Shown: piece by piece, positions 1-8,825 of the stretch
Layout of the letters: every line of letters starts with the position of its first letter
How positions within the stretch are numbered: the first letter of the stretch is position 1
Origin: Streptomyces sp. MS191
GTDB taxonomy: Bacteria; Actinomycetota; Actinomycetes; Streptomycetales; Streptomycetaceae
DNA length: 36,615 nucleotides
NCBI RefSeq assembly: GCF_008042125.1
Contig: NZ_RDBI01000066.1
Coordinates: 492,790 to 529,404 of the forward strand
Direction of reading: 5' to 3'
The notes under the pieces: model-generated
What the model was told of the DNA's origin: nothing
Seen by the model: the letters and a program-made list of their open reading frames with translations, nothing else
Databases searched by the model: none
Translations under genes and position numbers: made by a program

Positions 1-76
1 GCACCGTGCCGGGGCAGAGGTGTTCCCGGGGCCCGGCGCGGCATACGGCGGGCCCGCGGGGCCGGGCGAGGGGCCT

Positions 77-742
77 TCAGCCGCGGCGTACCGCGCACAG
101 CAGGCCGTCGCCCACGGGCAGCAGCGACGGCAGCAGCTCCTGGCTCTCGCGCACCGCGCGGAGCAGCTCCCGGATCTTCAGGACCTCCGCGGGCTGCGCC
201 GCGGAGTCGACCGTGCGGCCGTCCGCGAAGACGCCCTCGAAGCAGACCAGACCCCCAGGTCGGAGCAGGCGCAACGATTCAGCGAGATAGTCCAGGGACT
301 CCAGCGGGTCCCCGTCGCAGAACACGAGGTCGTAGCCGCCGTCCGCGAGCCGCGGCAGCACGTCCAGGGCGCGCCCGGGGATGAACCGGGCCCGGTTCCC
401 GGCGAAACCCGCGGCGCGGAAGGCCGTCTTCGCGAACTGCTGGCGCTCCGGCTCCAGGTCCACGGTCGTCAGGACGCCGTCCGGCCGCATCCCGTACAGC
501 AGATAGATGCCGGACACGCCCGTGCCGGTACCGATCTCCGCCACGGCTTTCGCGTCGGCCGTGGCGGCCAGCAGGCGCAGAGCGGCGCCGGTGCCCGGTG
601 ACACCGAGGGCAGCGCTGCCTCCCGGGCCCGGTCACGGGCCCAGCGCAGCGCTTCGTCCTCGGCGACAAAGGCGTCGGCGAACGCCCAGCTCGTCTGCCG
701 GTTGGCGGTAATGGCCCTCTCCTGTCCCCTTAGTTGGCGCAA
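77..742 (-). CDS. SAM-dependent O-methyltransferase (class I, catechol-OMT-like)
   Basis: Class I Rossmann methyltransferase resembling the O-methyltransferase family 3 (caffeoyl-CoA/catechol OMT type). The SAM-binding motif I reads [15 protein letters not shown], followed by the acidic TTVDLEPER strand end, the DLVFCDGD metal/substrate region and [14 protein letters not shown]. Cytosolic; the substrate cannot be read from the sequence. The start is uncertain. TTG at 742 gives 221 residues, but the best ribosome binding site (AAGGGGACAGGAG) lies inside that reading frame, just before an ATT codon at 712. An upstream GTG at 814 is also open. The gene is divergent from the sigma factor. From memory it corresponds to M. 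tuberculosis Rv1220c, next to sigE in the same arrangement. Function of the family is certain at the fold level only. Confidence 0.9.
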   Translation of the reverse strand: MRQLRGQERAITANRQTSWAFADAFVAEDEALRWARDRAREAALPSVSPGTGAALRLLAATADAKAVAEIGTGTGVSGIYLLYGMRPDGVLTTVDLEPERQQFAKTAFRAAGFAGNRARFIPGRALDVLPRLADGGYDLVFCDGDPLESLDYLAESLRLLRPGGLVCFEGVFADGRTVDSAAQPAEVLKIRELLRAVRESQELLPSLLPVGDGLLCAVRRG

Positions 743-838
743 CGGTGACTGTATCCGCTGCGCACGGGAACCCGCAGATGGGACCGGGCGTTCAGAGAGG
801 GTGTGGGACGACACGCGGCGGTGGCCGAGGCCGGCCCC

Positions 839-872
839 AAATTCGCGTAAAGATTCTTATCCGGAGCTAACG
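839..872. promoter_or_regulatory. AT-rich divergent promoter region between methyltransferase and sigma factor
   Basis: An unusually AT-rich patch (AAATTCGCGTAAAGATTCTTA) sits between two divergent genes, 13 nt upstream of the sigma-factor start. It is the natural place for both promoters, but no hexamer pair matches a known consensus well enough to assign a sigma factor. Confidence 0.3.
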
Positions 873-884
873 GGCGAGGTGGCT

Positions 885-1643
885 ATGGTAGGGGCTCCAC
901 TGGACACCACCAGAGCCGACAGGGGAGGTGCGGCTGCGCCTGGGGATCGGGGAGGAGTGCTTCGGCGTCTTCTCAGGTCGGCGGGTGAGCCGAAATCCGT
1001 GACCGACACCGCTGACCGAATCCACACCACCGACGCCGCACCCACCACCGCGACCTTCGCATCGGACGCGGAATCGCAGGCGTGGACTCCGCCCACCTGG
1101 GAGGAGATCGTCAGCACGCACAGCGGCCGGGTCTATCGCCTCGCCTACCGGCTGACCGGCAACCAGCACGACGCCGAGGACCTCACCCAGGAGGTCTTCG
1201 TCCGTGTCTTCCGCTCGCTGTCGACGTACACGCCGGGCACCTTCGAGGGCTGGCTGCACCGCATCACCACCAACCTCTTCCTGGACATGGTCCGCCGCAA
1301 GCAGCGGATCCGCTTCGACGCGCTCGGCGACGACGCGGCCGAGCGGCTGCCCAGCCGCGAGCCCTCGCCCCAGCAGGTGTTCAACGACACCCACTTCGAC
1401 GCCGACGTCCAGCAGGCCCTCGACACCCTCGCGCCCGAGTTCCGGGCCGCGGTCGTGCTCTGCGACATCGAAGGACTCTCGTACGAGGAGATCGCCGCGA
1501 CGCTCGGCGTGAAGCTCGGCACGGTCCGCAGCCGTATCCACCGCGGCCGCTCGCACCTGCGCAAGGCGCTGAAGCACCGGTCTCCCGAGGCCCGGGCGGA
1601 GCGTGCGCTCGCGGCCGTCGGCTGGGAGGGCGGAACGGCGTGA
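885..1643 (+). CDS. sigE: ECF RNA polymerase sigma factor, orthologue of mycobacterial SigE
   Basis: A 252-residue extracytoplasmic-function sigma factor. Region 2 is clear ([18 protein letters not shown], then [15 protein letters not shown]), as is the region 4 helix-turn-helix ([20 protein letters not shown]). The ATG at 885 has GAGG five bases upstream; a GTG at 999 is a shorter alternative that would drop a poorly structured N-terminus. The stop overlaps the next start (GTGA), so it is translationally coupled to its anti-sigma factor. Synteny (methyltransferase, anti-sigma, htrA, tatB, mrp) makes it the counterpart of M. tuberculosis SigE, which controls surface stress. It should not be confused with the Streptomyces CseBC-dependent SigE. 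Role in envelope stress is inferred from synteny. Confidence 0.93.
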   Translation: MVGAPLDTTRADRGGAAAPGDRGGVLRRLLRSAGEPKSVTDTADRIHTTDAAPTTATFASDAESQAWTPPTWEEIVSTHSGRVYRLAYRLTGNQHDAEDLTQEVFVRVFRSLSTYTPGTFEGWLHRITTNLFLDMVRRKQRIRFDALGDDAAERLPSREPSPQQVFNDTHFDADVQQALDTLAPEFRAAVVLCDIEGLSYEEIAATLGVKLGTVRSRIHRGRSHLRKALKHRSPEARAERALAAVGWEGGTA

Positions 1644-2617
1644 CCGGAACCAGTCCTGTCGGCCCGACCCCCGCGGAGCACCACCTCGGGGACCGGCTTG
1701 CCGCCCTCGTGGACGGCGAGCTGGGCCACGACGCCCGCGATCGGGTCCTCGCCCACCTCGCGACCTGCGCCAAATGCAAGGCGGAGGCCGACGCCCAGCG
1801 CAGGCTGAAGAGCGTCTTCGCCTCCACCGCGCCTCCTCCGCCCTCCGAAGGGCTGCTGGCCCGCCTCCAGGGGCTGCCCGGGGGACCGGGCGATCCGGGG
1901 GGTGACCACCGCCGGGGGGGACCTTTCGACGGCCTCTTCGAGATGAGCGGCGGCGTCGGCGCGGTGAAGTCCGACGGCTTCGCCACGGCCTCACCCGTCT
2001 CCCCGCACTCCGGCTTCCGCATCCACGCGGTGGGCGGCCGGCCCGAGCACGACCGCTCCGCCGGTCGCGGACGGCGCTTCGCCTTCGTGGCGGCCAGCGC
2101 GGTCTCCTTCGCCGCCATCGCGCTCGGCGGCGCCCTTCCGCTGGAAGCTTCCGTGAACGCGGGCGCCCGCGGCGACGGCACGGGCAACAACGTGACCCCG
2201 CTGCGCTCCGCGGCCACCGGCACCGGCACCCCCGCGGGCACCGGCACGGCGACGAACGCGGGCACGCCCACCGGGCGCGGCGCGCGGTGGGGCGAACGCG
2301 CGGGGGAGCGGTCCGGCCCCGCGACCCTGGCCACGGCGGGCGGTGTCACGTCGACGCCCGGCACGGTCGTCACGGGTCCGCTGGTCCCGGGCACCCCGAC
2401 GCCCACGTCCGCGCTGCCCGTGGTCTCCCTCCAGCGCCAGGTCCCGGCCACCCGGTCGCTGACGGAGGTCTCGCCGTTCATACGGCCCTCGGGCACGGCC
2501 CTGCATCTGACGTTCGGGCCCGGACTCGGGGCGCCGAGCGGCTCGCCGTCCGCCCCCGTCCCGGCCTCGCTCGGCACTCCCAGCCCCTCGCCGAACACGC
2601 TCACCGCCCACCGCTGA
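1640..2617 (+). CDS. Zinc-finger (ZAS) anti-sigma factor, RseA-like
   Basis: A 325-residue membrane protein. The N-terminal anti-sigma domain carries the zinc-associated motif H-x3-C-x2-C (H39, C43, C46) after [18 protein letters not shown]. One transmembrane helix lies near residues 150-170, preceded by basic residues. The exterior part is a low-complexity Gly/Thr/Pro/Ala-rich tail. The GTG start overlaps the sigma-factor stop, which fits co-translation with its partner. By family it should bind and hold the upstream sigma factor at the membrane and release it when the zinc site or the protein is altered. It is longer than mycobacterial RseA because of the tail. That it senses the envelope through the exterior tail is inference. 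Confidence 0.88.
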   Translation: MTGTSPVGPTPAEHHLGDRLAALVDGELGHDARDRVLAHLATCAKCKAEADAQRRLKSVFASTAPPPPSEGLLARLQGLPGGPGDPGGDHRRGGPFDGLFEMSGGVGAVKSDGFATASPVSPHSGFRIHAVGGRPEHDRSAGRGRRFAFVAASAVSFAAIALGGALPLEASVNAGARGDGTGNNVTPLRSAATGTGTPAGTGTATNAGTPTGRGARWGERAGERSGPATLATAGGVTSTPGTVVTGPLVPGTPTPTSALPVVSLQRQVPATRSLTEVSPFIRPSGTALHLTFGPGLGAPSGSPSAPVPASLGTPSPSPNTLTAHR

Positions 2618-2692
2618 CCGCGGACCTGGTTGAATCCCCCGCAGGGGCGCCCGACACAGGGGCGCGGACAGGTCAGCTGTGGCGGGGAGAGC

Positions 2693-4381
2693 ATGAACGA
2701 CGGGAAGCCCACCGACCGGAAGCCGAAGTGGTGGAGCCGGCCGGCGAGTACGCCGCTGCCGGCGCCGCAGCCGGTCGCCTACGAGGCAGCGGACCCGGCC
2801 GCGGGCGAGGGTGACTTCACCCTCGCCGCGCCCGCGGCCCCGCAGGCCGCGGGAACGGCCGCGGCGGCCGCTCCCGCGCCGGCGCAGGACCCCTCGGCGC
2901 CGGCGGATCCCCCGCAGGCCGCCGGTACCACCGACATCGGTGTCACGGGCGTTGCCGACGCCGCGGAGACGGCGGAGCTGCCCGTCACCCCGTCCGTACC
3001 GCAGCAGGCGCGGCCGCTGCACGAGCCGGACGAGTACCGGACCCCGCCGTACGGCGGTCCCGGGCCGTGGGCGCCCGCCGCGCCGCACCAGCCGCACGCG
3101 CCCGCCCCCCAGGCGGCGCCGCGGCAGCAGCCGCAGCCGTTGCCGCACGGCCCCGCTCCGCACGCGCCCCTGCCGGCGCCGCAGCAGACGCCCGCGCCGT
3201 GGGTGCAGTACGACCCCTGGACCTCGCACGGCGCCCCGCTCAGCGCCGTCGTCGAACCGCCCGCCAAGCCCCGCCGGCGCCGCGGCCTGGCGCTCGCCGG
3301 CGTCCTGGCCTTCGCCCTCGTCACCGGCGTCCTCGGCGGCGTGATCGGCTCCTACGTCGAGCGCAACGGCGGCCTCACCACCATCGAGCTGCCGCAGGCC
3401 GGGTCCGGGGACACAGCCCGGGCTCCCGAGAGCGTCGCCGGGATCGCCGCCAGCGCCCTGCCCAGCGTCGTCACCATCCACGTCAGCGGCGGCGGCTCCT
3501 CCGGCACCGGCACCGGATTCGTCCTCGACACCCGGGGCCACATCCTGACCAACAACCACGTCGTCGACGCGGCCTCCTCCGCCGGCGACATCTCGGTCAC
3601 CTTCAGCAGCGGCGAGACCGCGAGCGCGAAGCTCATCGGCAAGGACACCGGCTACGACCTGGCCGTCGTCCAGGTCACCGGCGTCTCGAACCTCAAGCCG
3701 CTGCCGCTCGGGAACTCCGACGACGTCCGGGTCGGCGATCCGGTGGTCGCCATCGGCGCGCCCTTCGACCTCCAGAACACCGTCACCTCGGGCATCATCA
3801 GCGCCAAGGAGCGCCCGATCACCGCCGGCGGCGAGAAGGGCGACGGCAGCGACGTCAGCTATGTCGACGCCCTCCAGACCGACGCCCCGATAAACCCGGG
3901 CAACTCGGGCGGCCCGCTGGTCGACTCCAAGGCCCGGGTCATCGGCATCAACAGCGCCATCCGGGCCGCCGACAACGGCACGGGCGGCGAGGGCGGCCAG
4001 GCCGGCTCGATCGGCCTCGGCTTCGCCATCCCGATCAACCAGGGCAAGCGCGTCGCCGAGGAGCTCATCAACACCGGCAAGGCGACCCACCCCGTCATCG
4101 GTGTGAGCCTCGACATGCAGTTCAGCGGCGACGGCGCCCGGGTCGGCGACAAGGGCAAGGACGGCTCCGCCTCGATCACCCCCGGCGGCCCCGCCGCCAA
4201 GGCCGGCATCCGCCCCGGGGACGTCATCACCAAGGTCGACGGCCAGCGGGTCCACAACGGCGAGGAGCTGATCGTGAAGATCCGCGCCCACCGTCCGGGC
4301 GACAAGCTGGAACTGACCGTGGTCCGCGCCGGTAAAGAGCAGACCAAGACGTTGACGCTCGGTTCCTCCCAGGGCACCTGA
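2693..4381 (+). CDS. htrA: Membrane-anchored HtrA-type serine protease with PDZ domain
   Basis: 562 residues. A long Pro/Ala/Gln-rich cytoplasmic N-terminus (about 1-190) is followed by a transmembrane helix (about 198-220). The trypsin-like protease domain has the full triad: His289 in LTNNHVVDA, Asp322 in GYDLAVVQ and Ser405 in NPGNSGGPL. One PDZ domain occupies roughly residues 445-555 (AAKAGIRPGDVITKVDG). The start has GGGGAG four bases upstream. The active domain faces the exterior and should degrade or process misfolded envelope proteins. It follows the anti-sigma gene by 75 bases, as in M. tuberculosis, where htrA sits next to sigE-rseA. A role in cleaving the anti-sigma factor is possible but not visible in sequence. 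Confidence 0.93.
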   Translation: MNDGKPTDRKPKWWSRPASTPLPAPQPVAYEAADPAAGEGDFTLAAPAAPQAAGTAAAAAPAPAQDPSAPADPPQAAGTTDIGVTGVADAAETAELPVTPSVPQQARPLHEPDEYRTPPYGGPGPWAPAAPHQPHAPAPQAAPRQQPQPLPHGPAPHAPLPAPQQTPAPWVQYDPWTSHGAPLSAVVEPPAKPRRRRGLALAGVLAFALVTGVLGGVIGSYVERNGGLTTIELPQAGSGDTARAPESVAGIAASALPSVVTIHVSGGGSSGTGTGFVLDTRGHILTNNHVVDAASSAGDISVTFSSGETASAKLIGKDTGYDLAVVQVTGVSNLKPLPLGNSDDVRVGDPVVAIGAPFDLQNTVTSGIISAKERPITAGGEKGDGSDVSYVDALQTDAPINPGNSGGPLVDSKARVIGINSAIRAADNGTGGEGGQAGSIGLGFAIPINQGKRVAEELINTGKATHPVIGVSLDMQFSGDGARVGDKGKDGSASITPGGPAAKAGIRPGDVITKVDGQRVHNGEELIVKIRAHRPGDKLELTVVRAGKEQTKTLTLGSSQGT

Positions 4382-4398
4382 GCGCCATTCCGCCGACA

Positions 4399-4438
4399 CC
4401 ACGAGGTACCCGCCCGGCAGTTTCGGCGGGTACCGTGG
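4399..4438 (+). terminator. Hairpin between htrA and tatB
   Basis: A perfect 10-bp stem (GGTACCCGCC at 4405-4414 with GGCGGGTACC at 4425-4434) has a 10-base loop and is extended by CCAC/GTGG across a two-base bulge. It starts 18 bases after the htrA stop. It probably ends the sigE-anti-sigma-htrA transcript and separates tatB. Confidence 0.7.
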
Positions 4439-4472
4439 AGCGGGCCCCGGACCCCGCGTGAGGAGCAGCAAG

Positions 4473-4928
4473 GTGTTCAACGACCTAGGCATACTCGAGC
4501 TCGTGACGCTCGTGGTCCTCGCCGTGCTCATCTTCGGCCCGGAGAAGCTGCCCAAGGTCATCCAGGACGTCTCGGGCTTCATCCGCAAGATCCGGGAGTT
4601 CTCCGAGAGCGCGAAGCAGGACATCCGCACCGAGCTCGGTCCGGAGTTCAAGGACTTCGAGTTCGAGGACCTCAATCCGAAGACCTTCCTGCGCAAGCAG
4701 CTGGAGGGCAACGAGGACCTCAAGGAACTCAAGGACCTGCGCAGCAGCTTCGACCTCAAGAAGGAGATGAACGACGTCGCCGACGCGGTGCACGGCCGCG
4801 AGTCGGCCTCCCCCGCGACGTCCTCCGTCCCCGCGGCGGTCAACGGATCGGCCGCGCCCGACCTGCTGAAGAAGCAGGACAAGCCGGCCCGCGACGACCG
4901 CCCGCCGTACGACTCCGACGCGACCTGA
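4473..4928 (+). CDS. tatB: Sec-independent protein translocase subunit TatB
   Basis: 151 residues. A single N-terminal transmembrane helix ends in the TatA/B hinge FGPEKLP, and an amphipathic helix rich in Lys/Glu follows. The longer C-terminal region and the acidic pair in the membrane segment (LGILELVTLV) favour TatB over TatA. The GTG at 4473 is chosen because AGGAG lies seven bases upstream; a GTG at 4458 would include that site in the coding frame. With TatC, encoded elsewhere, it recognises twin-arginine signal peptides, a heavily used route in Streptomyces. The location beside htrA matches the mycobacterial locus. Confidence 0.93.
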   Translation: MFNDLGILELVTLVVLAVLIFGPEKLPKVIQDVSGFIRKIREFSESAKQDIRTELGPEFKDFEFEDLNPKTFLRKQLEGNEDLKELKDLRSSFDLKKEMNDVADAVHGRESASPATSSVPAAVNGSAAPDLLKKQDKPARDDRPPYDSDAT

Positions 4929-5008
4929 CACCGCCGGGTGCGACCCGGTGGCTATCCTCCATCTGTTGTCCGCCGACGCGGGCATGACGGATCGAGGAGG
5001 CGGCCGAG

Positions 5009-5638
5009 ATGGAGACGACGAGTCGGGTGGACGGGGGTCCCGCGTCCCGGCGCACGGCCGAGGGCTATCTGGCGGCGTCCTTCGCCTGGTACGGCCTTGA
5101 CGACGCGTTCGCCGGAGCCCGCTGGCTGATGCAGGTGGGCACGGCGGCGGACGGTACCGTCCAGCACGGATCGATGGGGCACGGCGACGAGCCGTCGATA
5201 AAGTCCGACGCGAGCGGCGCCGAGAAGGAGCGCTTCGCGGTCGTCGTGACGGTCGCCGCGAGCCCGGTACGGCGCACCGGCGACGGCACCGGGGTGCTGG
5301 ACGCCACCACGGTCTCCTCCGCTGCCTGGCTGGCCGGCTCGGGCCTGCTCACGTACACGTGGCCGGCGCAGCTCGACCACGCCCTGCGCAACGACTGGCT
5401 GGACCAGCAGACGGAGACCGCGTTCGAGCTGGCGGACGACCTCGACGGGCCGGAGTGGTCGACCCTGTCGCTGCCGGTCGACGGCGTGCCGATGCCCTTC
5501 CACTACCGGGAGTCGGAGTTCGGCTGGGTCCTCGCGGGCGCCACGCGGGCCGGGGTCCATCTCGGCGCGTACGGCCGCGGGATGAGCGCCTACGGCCTCG
5601 GGTTCTCCGCGGTCAAGGACCTCGACGCGTACGCCTGA
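5009..5638 (+). CDS. Conserved hypothetical protein, 209 aa
   Basis: No domain recognised. A soluble protein without a signal peptide or membrane helix, moderately acidic, rich in Trp/Tyr/Gly (FAWYGLDDAF, YTWPAQLDHALRNDWLDQ, FGWVLAGATRAGVHLGAYG). The ATG has AGGAGG eight bases upstream, a strong start. It sits alone between tatB and the terminator it shares with the convergent mrp gene. Close relatives are known to me only from streptomycetes. Function unknown. Confidence 0.8.
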   Translation: METTSRVDGGPASRRTAEGYLAASFAWYGLDDAFAGARWLMQVGTAADGTVQHGSMGHGDEPSIKSDASGAEKERFAVVVTVAASPVRRTGDGTGVLDATTVSSAAWLAGSGLLTYTWPAQLDHALRNDWLDQQTETAFELADDLDGPEWSTLSLPVDGVPMPFHYRESEFGWVLAGATRAGVHLGAYGRGMSAYGLGFSAVKDLDAYA

Positions 5639-5648
5639 CGGCCACGCG

Positions 5649-5690
5649 ACACGGCGAAGGGCGCCCCCTCGGGGGCGCCCTTCGCCGTGT
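5649..5690. terminator. Bidirectional terminator between the 209-aa protein and mrp
   Basis: Perfect 20-bp inverted repeat (5649-5668 and 5671-5690) with only two bases between arms; the central pairs will open to form the loop. It lies between two convergent stop codons and can serve both. Confidence 0.88.
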
Positions 5691-5696
5691 GACGGA

Positions 5697-6830
5697 TCAG
5701 AACTTGTTGCGCGGGGTGATGCCCAGGCTCATGCCCGACAGGCCCCTCGCCCGGCCGCCGAGCTTGCCGGCGATGGCACGGAGGGCGGAGCCCGCCGGGG
5801 AGTCGGGGTCGGTCAGCACGACCGGCTTGCCCTCGTCGCCGCCTTCGCGCAGGCGGACGTCGATCGGGATCGAGCCGAGGACCGGGACCGTGGCGCCCGT
5901 GGTCTTCGTCAGGCCGTCGGCGACCTTCTGGCCACCGCCCGTGCCGAACACGTCGACCATCTCGTCGCAGTGCGGGCACGGCAGCCCGGACATGTTCTCG
6001 ACCACGCCGACGATCTTCTGGTGGGTCTGGACCGCGATGGATCCGGCCCGCTCGGCCACCTCGGCCGCCGCCTGCTGCGGGGTCGTCACGACGAGGATCT
6101 CCGCGTTCGGCACCAGCTGGGCCACCGAGATCGCGATGTCGCCGGTGCCCGGGGGCAGGTCGAGGAGCAGCACGTCGAGGTCGCCCCAGTACACGTCGGC
6201 GAGGAACTGCTGCAGCGCGCGGTGGAGCATCGGGCCGCGCCAGACGACCGGCGCGTTGCCCGGGGTGAACATGCCGATGGAGATGACCTTCACGCCGTGC
6301 GCGGACGGCGGCATGATCATGTTCTCGACCTGCGTCGGACGGCCGTCCGCGCCCAGCATGCGCGGCACGCTGTGGCCGTAGATGTCGGCGTCGACCACGC
6401 CGACCTTCAGCCCGTCGGCGGCCATCGCGGCCGCGAGGTTGACCGTCACGGAGGACTTGCCGACGCCGCCCTTGCCGGAGGCGACCGCGTACACCCGGGT
6501 CAGCGAGCCGGGCTTCGCGAACGGCACCTCGCGCTCGGCGGTGGTGCCGCGCAGGGCGGTGGCCAGCTCCTTGCGCTGCTCGTCGCTCATCACGTCGAGC
6601 GAGACGTCGACACCGGTGACACCTTCGACCCGGGAGACGGCGTCGGTGACGCGCTGGGTGATCGTGTCGCGCATCGGGCAGCCGGAGACGGTGAGATAGA
6701 CCGTGACGGCGACCCTGCCGTCGGATCCGATCTCCACCGACTTCACCATGCCGAGTTCGGTGATCGGTTTGTTGATCTCGGGGTCGTTCACCGTCGCCAG
6801 TGCTTCGCGCACCGCGTCTTCCGTAGCCAT
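5697..6830 (-). CDS. mrp: Mrp/NBP35-family Fe-S cluster carrier ATPase
   Basis: 377 residues. The N-terminal MIP18/DUF59 domain (about 1-80) contains VNDPEI and the conserved SGCPM. The P-loop ATPase carries the deviant Walker A GKGGVGKS (119-126), VVDADIYGHS, and DLPPGTGD as Walker B. The cluster-ligand pair C285-x-x-C288 (CPHC) bridges the dimer in this family. Cytosolic; expected to assemble or transfer [4Fe-4S] clusters to apoproteins. There is no ribosome binding site: a TACCAT hexamer ends seven bases before the ATG, so the mRNA is probably leaderless. Corresponds in position to M. tuberculosis mrp (Rv1229c). Confidence 0.95.
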   Translation of the reverse strand: MATEDAVREALATVNDPEINKPITELGMVKSVEIGSDGRVAVTVYLTVSGCPMRDTITQRVTDAVSRVEGVTGVDVSLDVMSDEQRKELATALRGTTAEREVPFAKPGSLTRVYAVASGKGGVGKSSVTVNLAAAMAADGLKVGVVDADIYGHSVPRMLGADGRPTQVENMIMPPSAHGVKVISIGMFTPGNAPVVWRGPMLHRALQQFLADVYWGDLDVLLLDLPPGTGDIAISVAQLVPNAEILVVTTPQQAAAEVAERAGSIAVQTHQKIVGVVENMSGLPCPHCDEMVDVFGTGGGQKVADGLTKTTGATVPVLGSIPIDVRLREGGDEGKPVVLTDPDSPAGSALRAIAGKLGGRARGLSGMSLGITPRNKF

Positions 6831-6837
6831 ACCGACG

Positions 6838-6843
6838 ATGGTA
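6838..6843 (-). promoter_or_regulatory. -10 hexamer of a probable leaderless mrp transcript
   Basis: TACCAT read on the minus strand, seven bases before the mrp ATG. TTCCGG lies 18 bases further upstream as a weak -35. No Shine-Dalgarno sequence is present. Confidence 0.45.
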
Positions 6844-6874
6844 CGGCGCCGACCACCGACCCCGGAAAGACCCG

Positions 6875-8617
6875 TCAGCGGTCGGGTACGTCACTTCTGT
6901 GGTCGGCGCCCTGGGGGAATAGATCCCGGTGCCCGTCGCGGCGCTCCTCCATCTCCTTCAGCAGGTCCTGCAGCTCGGAGCGGATCCAGTCCCGGGTGGC
7001 CACCTCGCCGAGCCCCATCCGCAGGGCCGCGACCTCCCGGGTCAGGTACTCGGTGTCCGCGATCGACCGCTCGTTCTGCTTGCGGTCCTGTTCGAGGTTG
7101 ACCCGGTCCCGGTCGTCCTGCCGGTTCTGGGCGAGCAGGATGAGCGGCGCCGCGTACGACGCCTGGAGCGACAGCGCGAGCGTCAGGAAGATGAAGGGGT
7201 ACTCGTCGAACCGCAGCGACGTCGGCGCGAAGATGTTCCAGAGCACCCAGACGATGATCGTCAGGGTCATCCAGACGAGGAAACGCCCGGTCCCCAGGAA
7301 GCGGGCGATCCGCTCCGAGAGCCGTCCGAAGGCCTCCGGGTCGTACTCCGGCAGCAGCCTCGCCCGGCGCGTCTCGCGCCAGTCCTCCGGCAGCAGGTGG
7401 TCCAGGACGTCGTCGACGGTGACCGCGCCCAGCAACGAACCGCTCTCGTCCACGACGGGCGCCGCGACCATGTTGTACGCGGCGAGATAGCTGGTGACGG
7501 CCGGCAGCGGCGTGTCCGGGGCGAGCGGCGGCAGGTCGCTGTCCACCAGCGACCCGACCAGGGTGAACGGCGGGTCCCGCAGCAGCCGCTGGAAGTGCAC
7601 CGTGCCCAGGTACTTGCCCGTCGGCGTCTCGTCCGGCGGCCGGCACACGTACACCTGCGCCGCGAGCGCGGGGGAGAGGTCCTGCTGCCGTACCCGGGCC
7701 AGTGCGTCCGCGACCGTGGCGTCGGCCCGCAGCACGATCGGCTCGGTGGTCATCAGGCCGCCCGCGGTCCGCTCCTCGTACGCCATCAGCCGCCGCACGT
7801 CGGCGGCGTCGTCCGGCTGCATCAGGGTCAGGAGGCGCTCCTTGTCCTCCTCCGGCAGCTCCGAGAGCAGGTCGGCCGCGTCGTCGGGATCCATCGCCTC
7901 CAGGACGTCCGCGGCCCGCTCCTCCTTCAGCTTGCCGAGGATCTCGATCTGGTCGTCCTCCGGCAGCTCCTCCAGGACGTCGGCGAGCCGGTCGTCGTCG
8001 AGGGCGGCGGCCACCTCGGCCCGCCGCTTGGGGGAGAGGTGGTGCAGCACGTTCGCCAGGTCCGCGGGGCGCAGCCGCTCGAAGGTGGCGAGCAGGCTCT
8101 CGGCGCCCTGCCCGTGCTCCTCCAGGGAGAAGCCGGTCACCGCGGACCACTCCACCGTCAGCGTCTCGCCCTTGCGGCGCAGCGCCCCGGCCTTGCCCCG
8201 CCGGACGAAGACCTTGTCGATCTCCCAGTCGCGGCGGGCCGGCAGCTGCTGGATCGCGACGTCGAGGACGGTGACCTCCTCGGCCTGTCCGTCGTGCCCC
8301 ACCAGCTTCACCCGGCGGTCCAGGAGTTCGCCGAGGACCAGTCGCTCCGTGGGCCGCTGCTCGAAGCGGCGCATGTTGACCACGCCCGTGGTGATGACCT
8401 GGCCGGACTCGACGCCGGTGACCCGGGTCATCGGCAGGAAGATCCGGCGGCGGCTGAGGTGGATCTCGACGACCATGCCGAGCAGCCGGGGCGGCCTGCG
8501 GCCCACCCGGAGCATGGCGACGAGATCGCTGACCCGGCCCACCTGGTCACCGTTGGGGTCGAAGACGGGGACTCCGGCGAGATGCGAGACGAAGATCCGT
8601 GGGGCGCCTGCCGCCAT
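6875..8617 (-). CDS. MgtE-N/CBS-domain protein fused to a DUF1003 membrane domain
   Basis: 580 residues in one open frame. The first part has a PRC-barrel-like N-terminus (PRIFVSHLAGVPVFDPNGDQVG), the helical MgtE N-domain repeats (LEELPEDDQIEILGKL, DPDDAADLLSELPEED) and a CBS pair (GGLMTTEPIV to VTVDDVLDHLLPEDW). After a short joint at residues 412-420 it continues as a DUF1003 protein (PEYDPEAFGRLSERIARFLGTGRF) with two transmembrane helices (VWMTLTIIVWVLWNIF; FIFLTLALSLQASYAAPLILL) and a coiled cytoplasmic tail. The MgtE transport domain itself is absent, so this is a regulator- or sensor-like protein rather than a channel. GAGGAGG precedes the ATG by eight bases. In M. tuberculosis, and from memory in other streptomycetes, the two halves are separate neighbouring genes. 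Confidence 0.88.
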   Translation of the reverse strand: MAAGAPRIFVSHLAGVPVFDPNGDQVGRVSDLVAMLRVGRRPPRLLGMVVEIHLSRRRIFLPMTRVTGVESGQVITTGVVNMRRFEQRPTERLVLGELLDRRVKLVGHDGQAEEVTVLDVAIQQLPARRDWEIDKVFVRRGKAGALRRKGETLTVEWSAVTGFSLEEHGQGAESLLATFERLRPADLANVLHHLSPKRRAEVAAALDDDRLADVLEELPEDDQIEILGKLKEERAADVLEAMDPDDAADLLSELPEEDKERLLTLMQPDDAADVRRLMAYEERTAGGLMTTEPIVLRADATVADALARVRQQDLSPALAAQVYVCRPPDETPTGKYLGTVHFQRLLRDPPFTLVGSLVDSDLPPLAPDTPLPAVTSYLAAYNMVAAPVVDESGSLLGAVTVDDVLDHLLPEDWRETRRARLLPEYDPEAFGRLSERIARFLGTGRFLVWMTLTIIVWVLWNIFAPTSLRFDEYPFIFLTLALSLQASYAAPLILLAQNRQDDRDRVNLEQDRKQNERSIADTEYLTREVAALRMGLGEVATRDWIRSELQDLLKEMEERRDGHRDLFPQGADHRSDVPDR

Positions 8618-8825
8618 GCCATGCGCCTCCTCTACTGCCGCCGGATCGGTCTGATTGCCGGGGGATGCCGGGTTCAGGCTAGCCCGTGACCCTCCGTGCC
8701 GCTTCGGCAGAGCGCCCGTACGGCTGCCTGTCGGGGGCGGTGACCGCCCCGGGTACGCTGCGAGCTGCCGTCCCCCCACCGACGCGGCCGCCCCACCGGC
8801 CCGAAGAACACGAGAGGCAGCGCAG

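Noticed and set aside
507..884. Open frame upstream of the sigma factor that would add about 126 residues
   Set aside because: It crosses the divergent promoter region and is antisense to the methyltransferase; the family starts at ATG 885.
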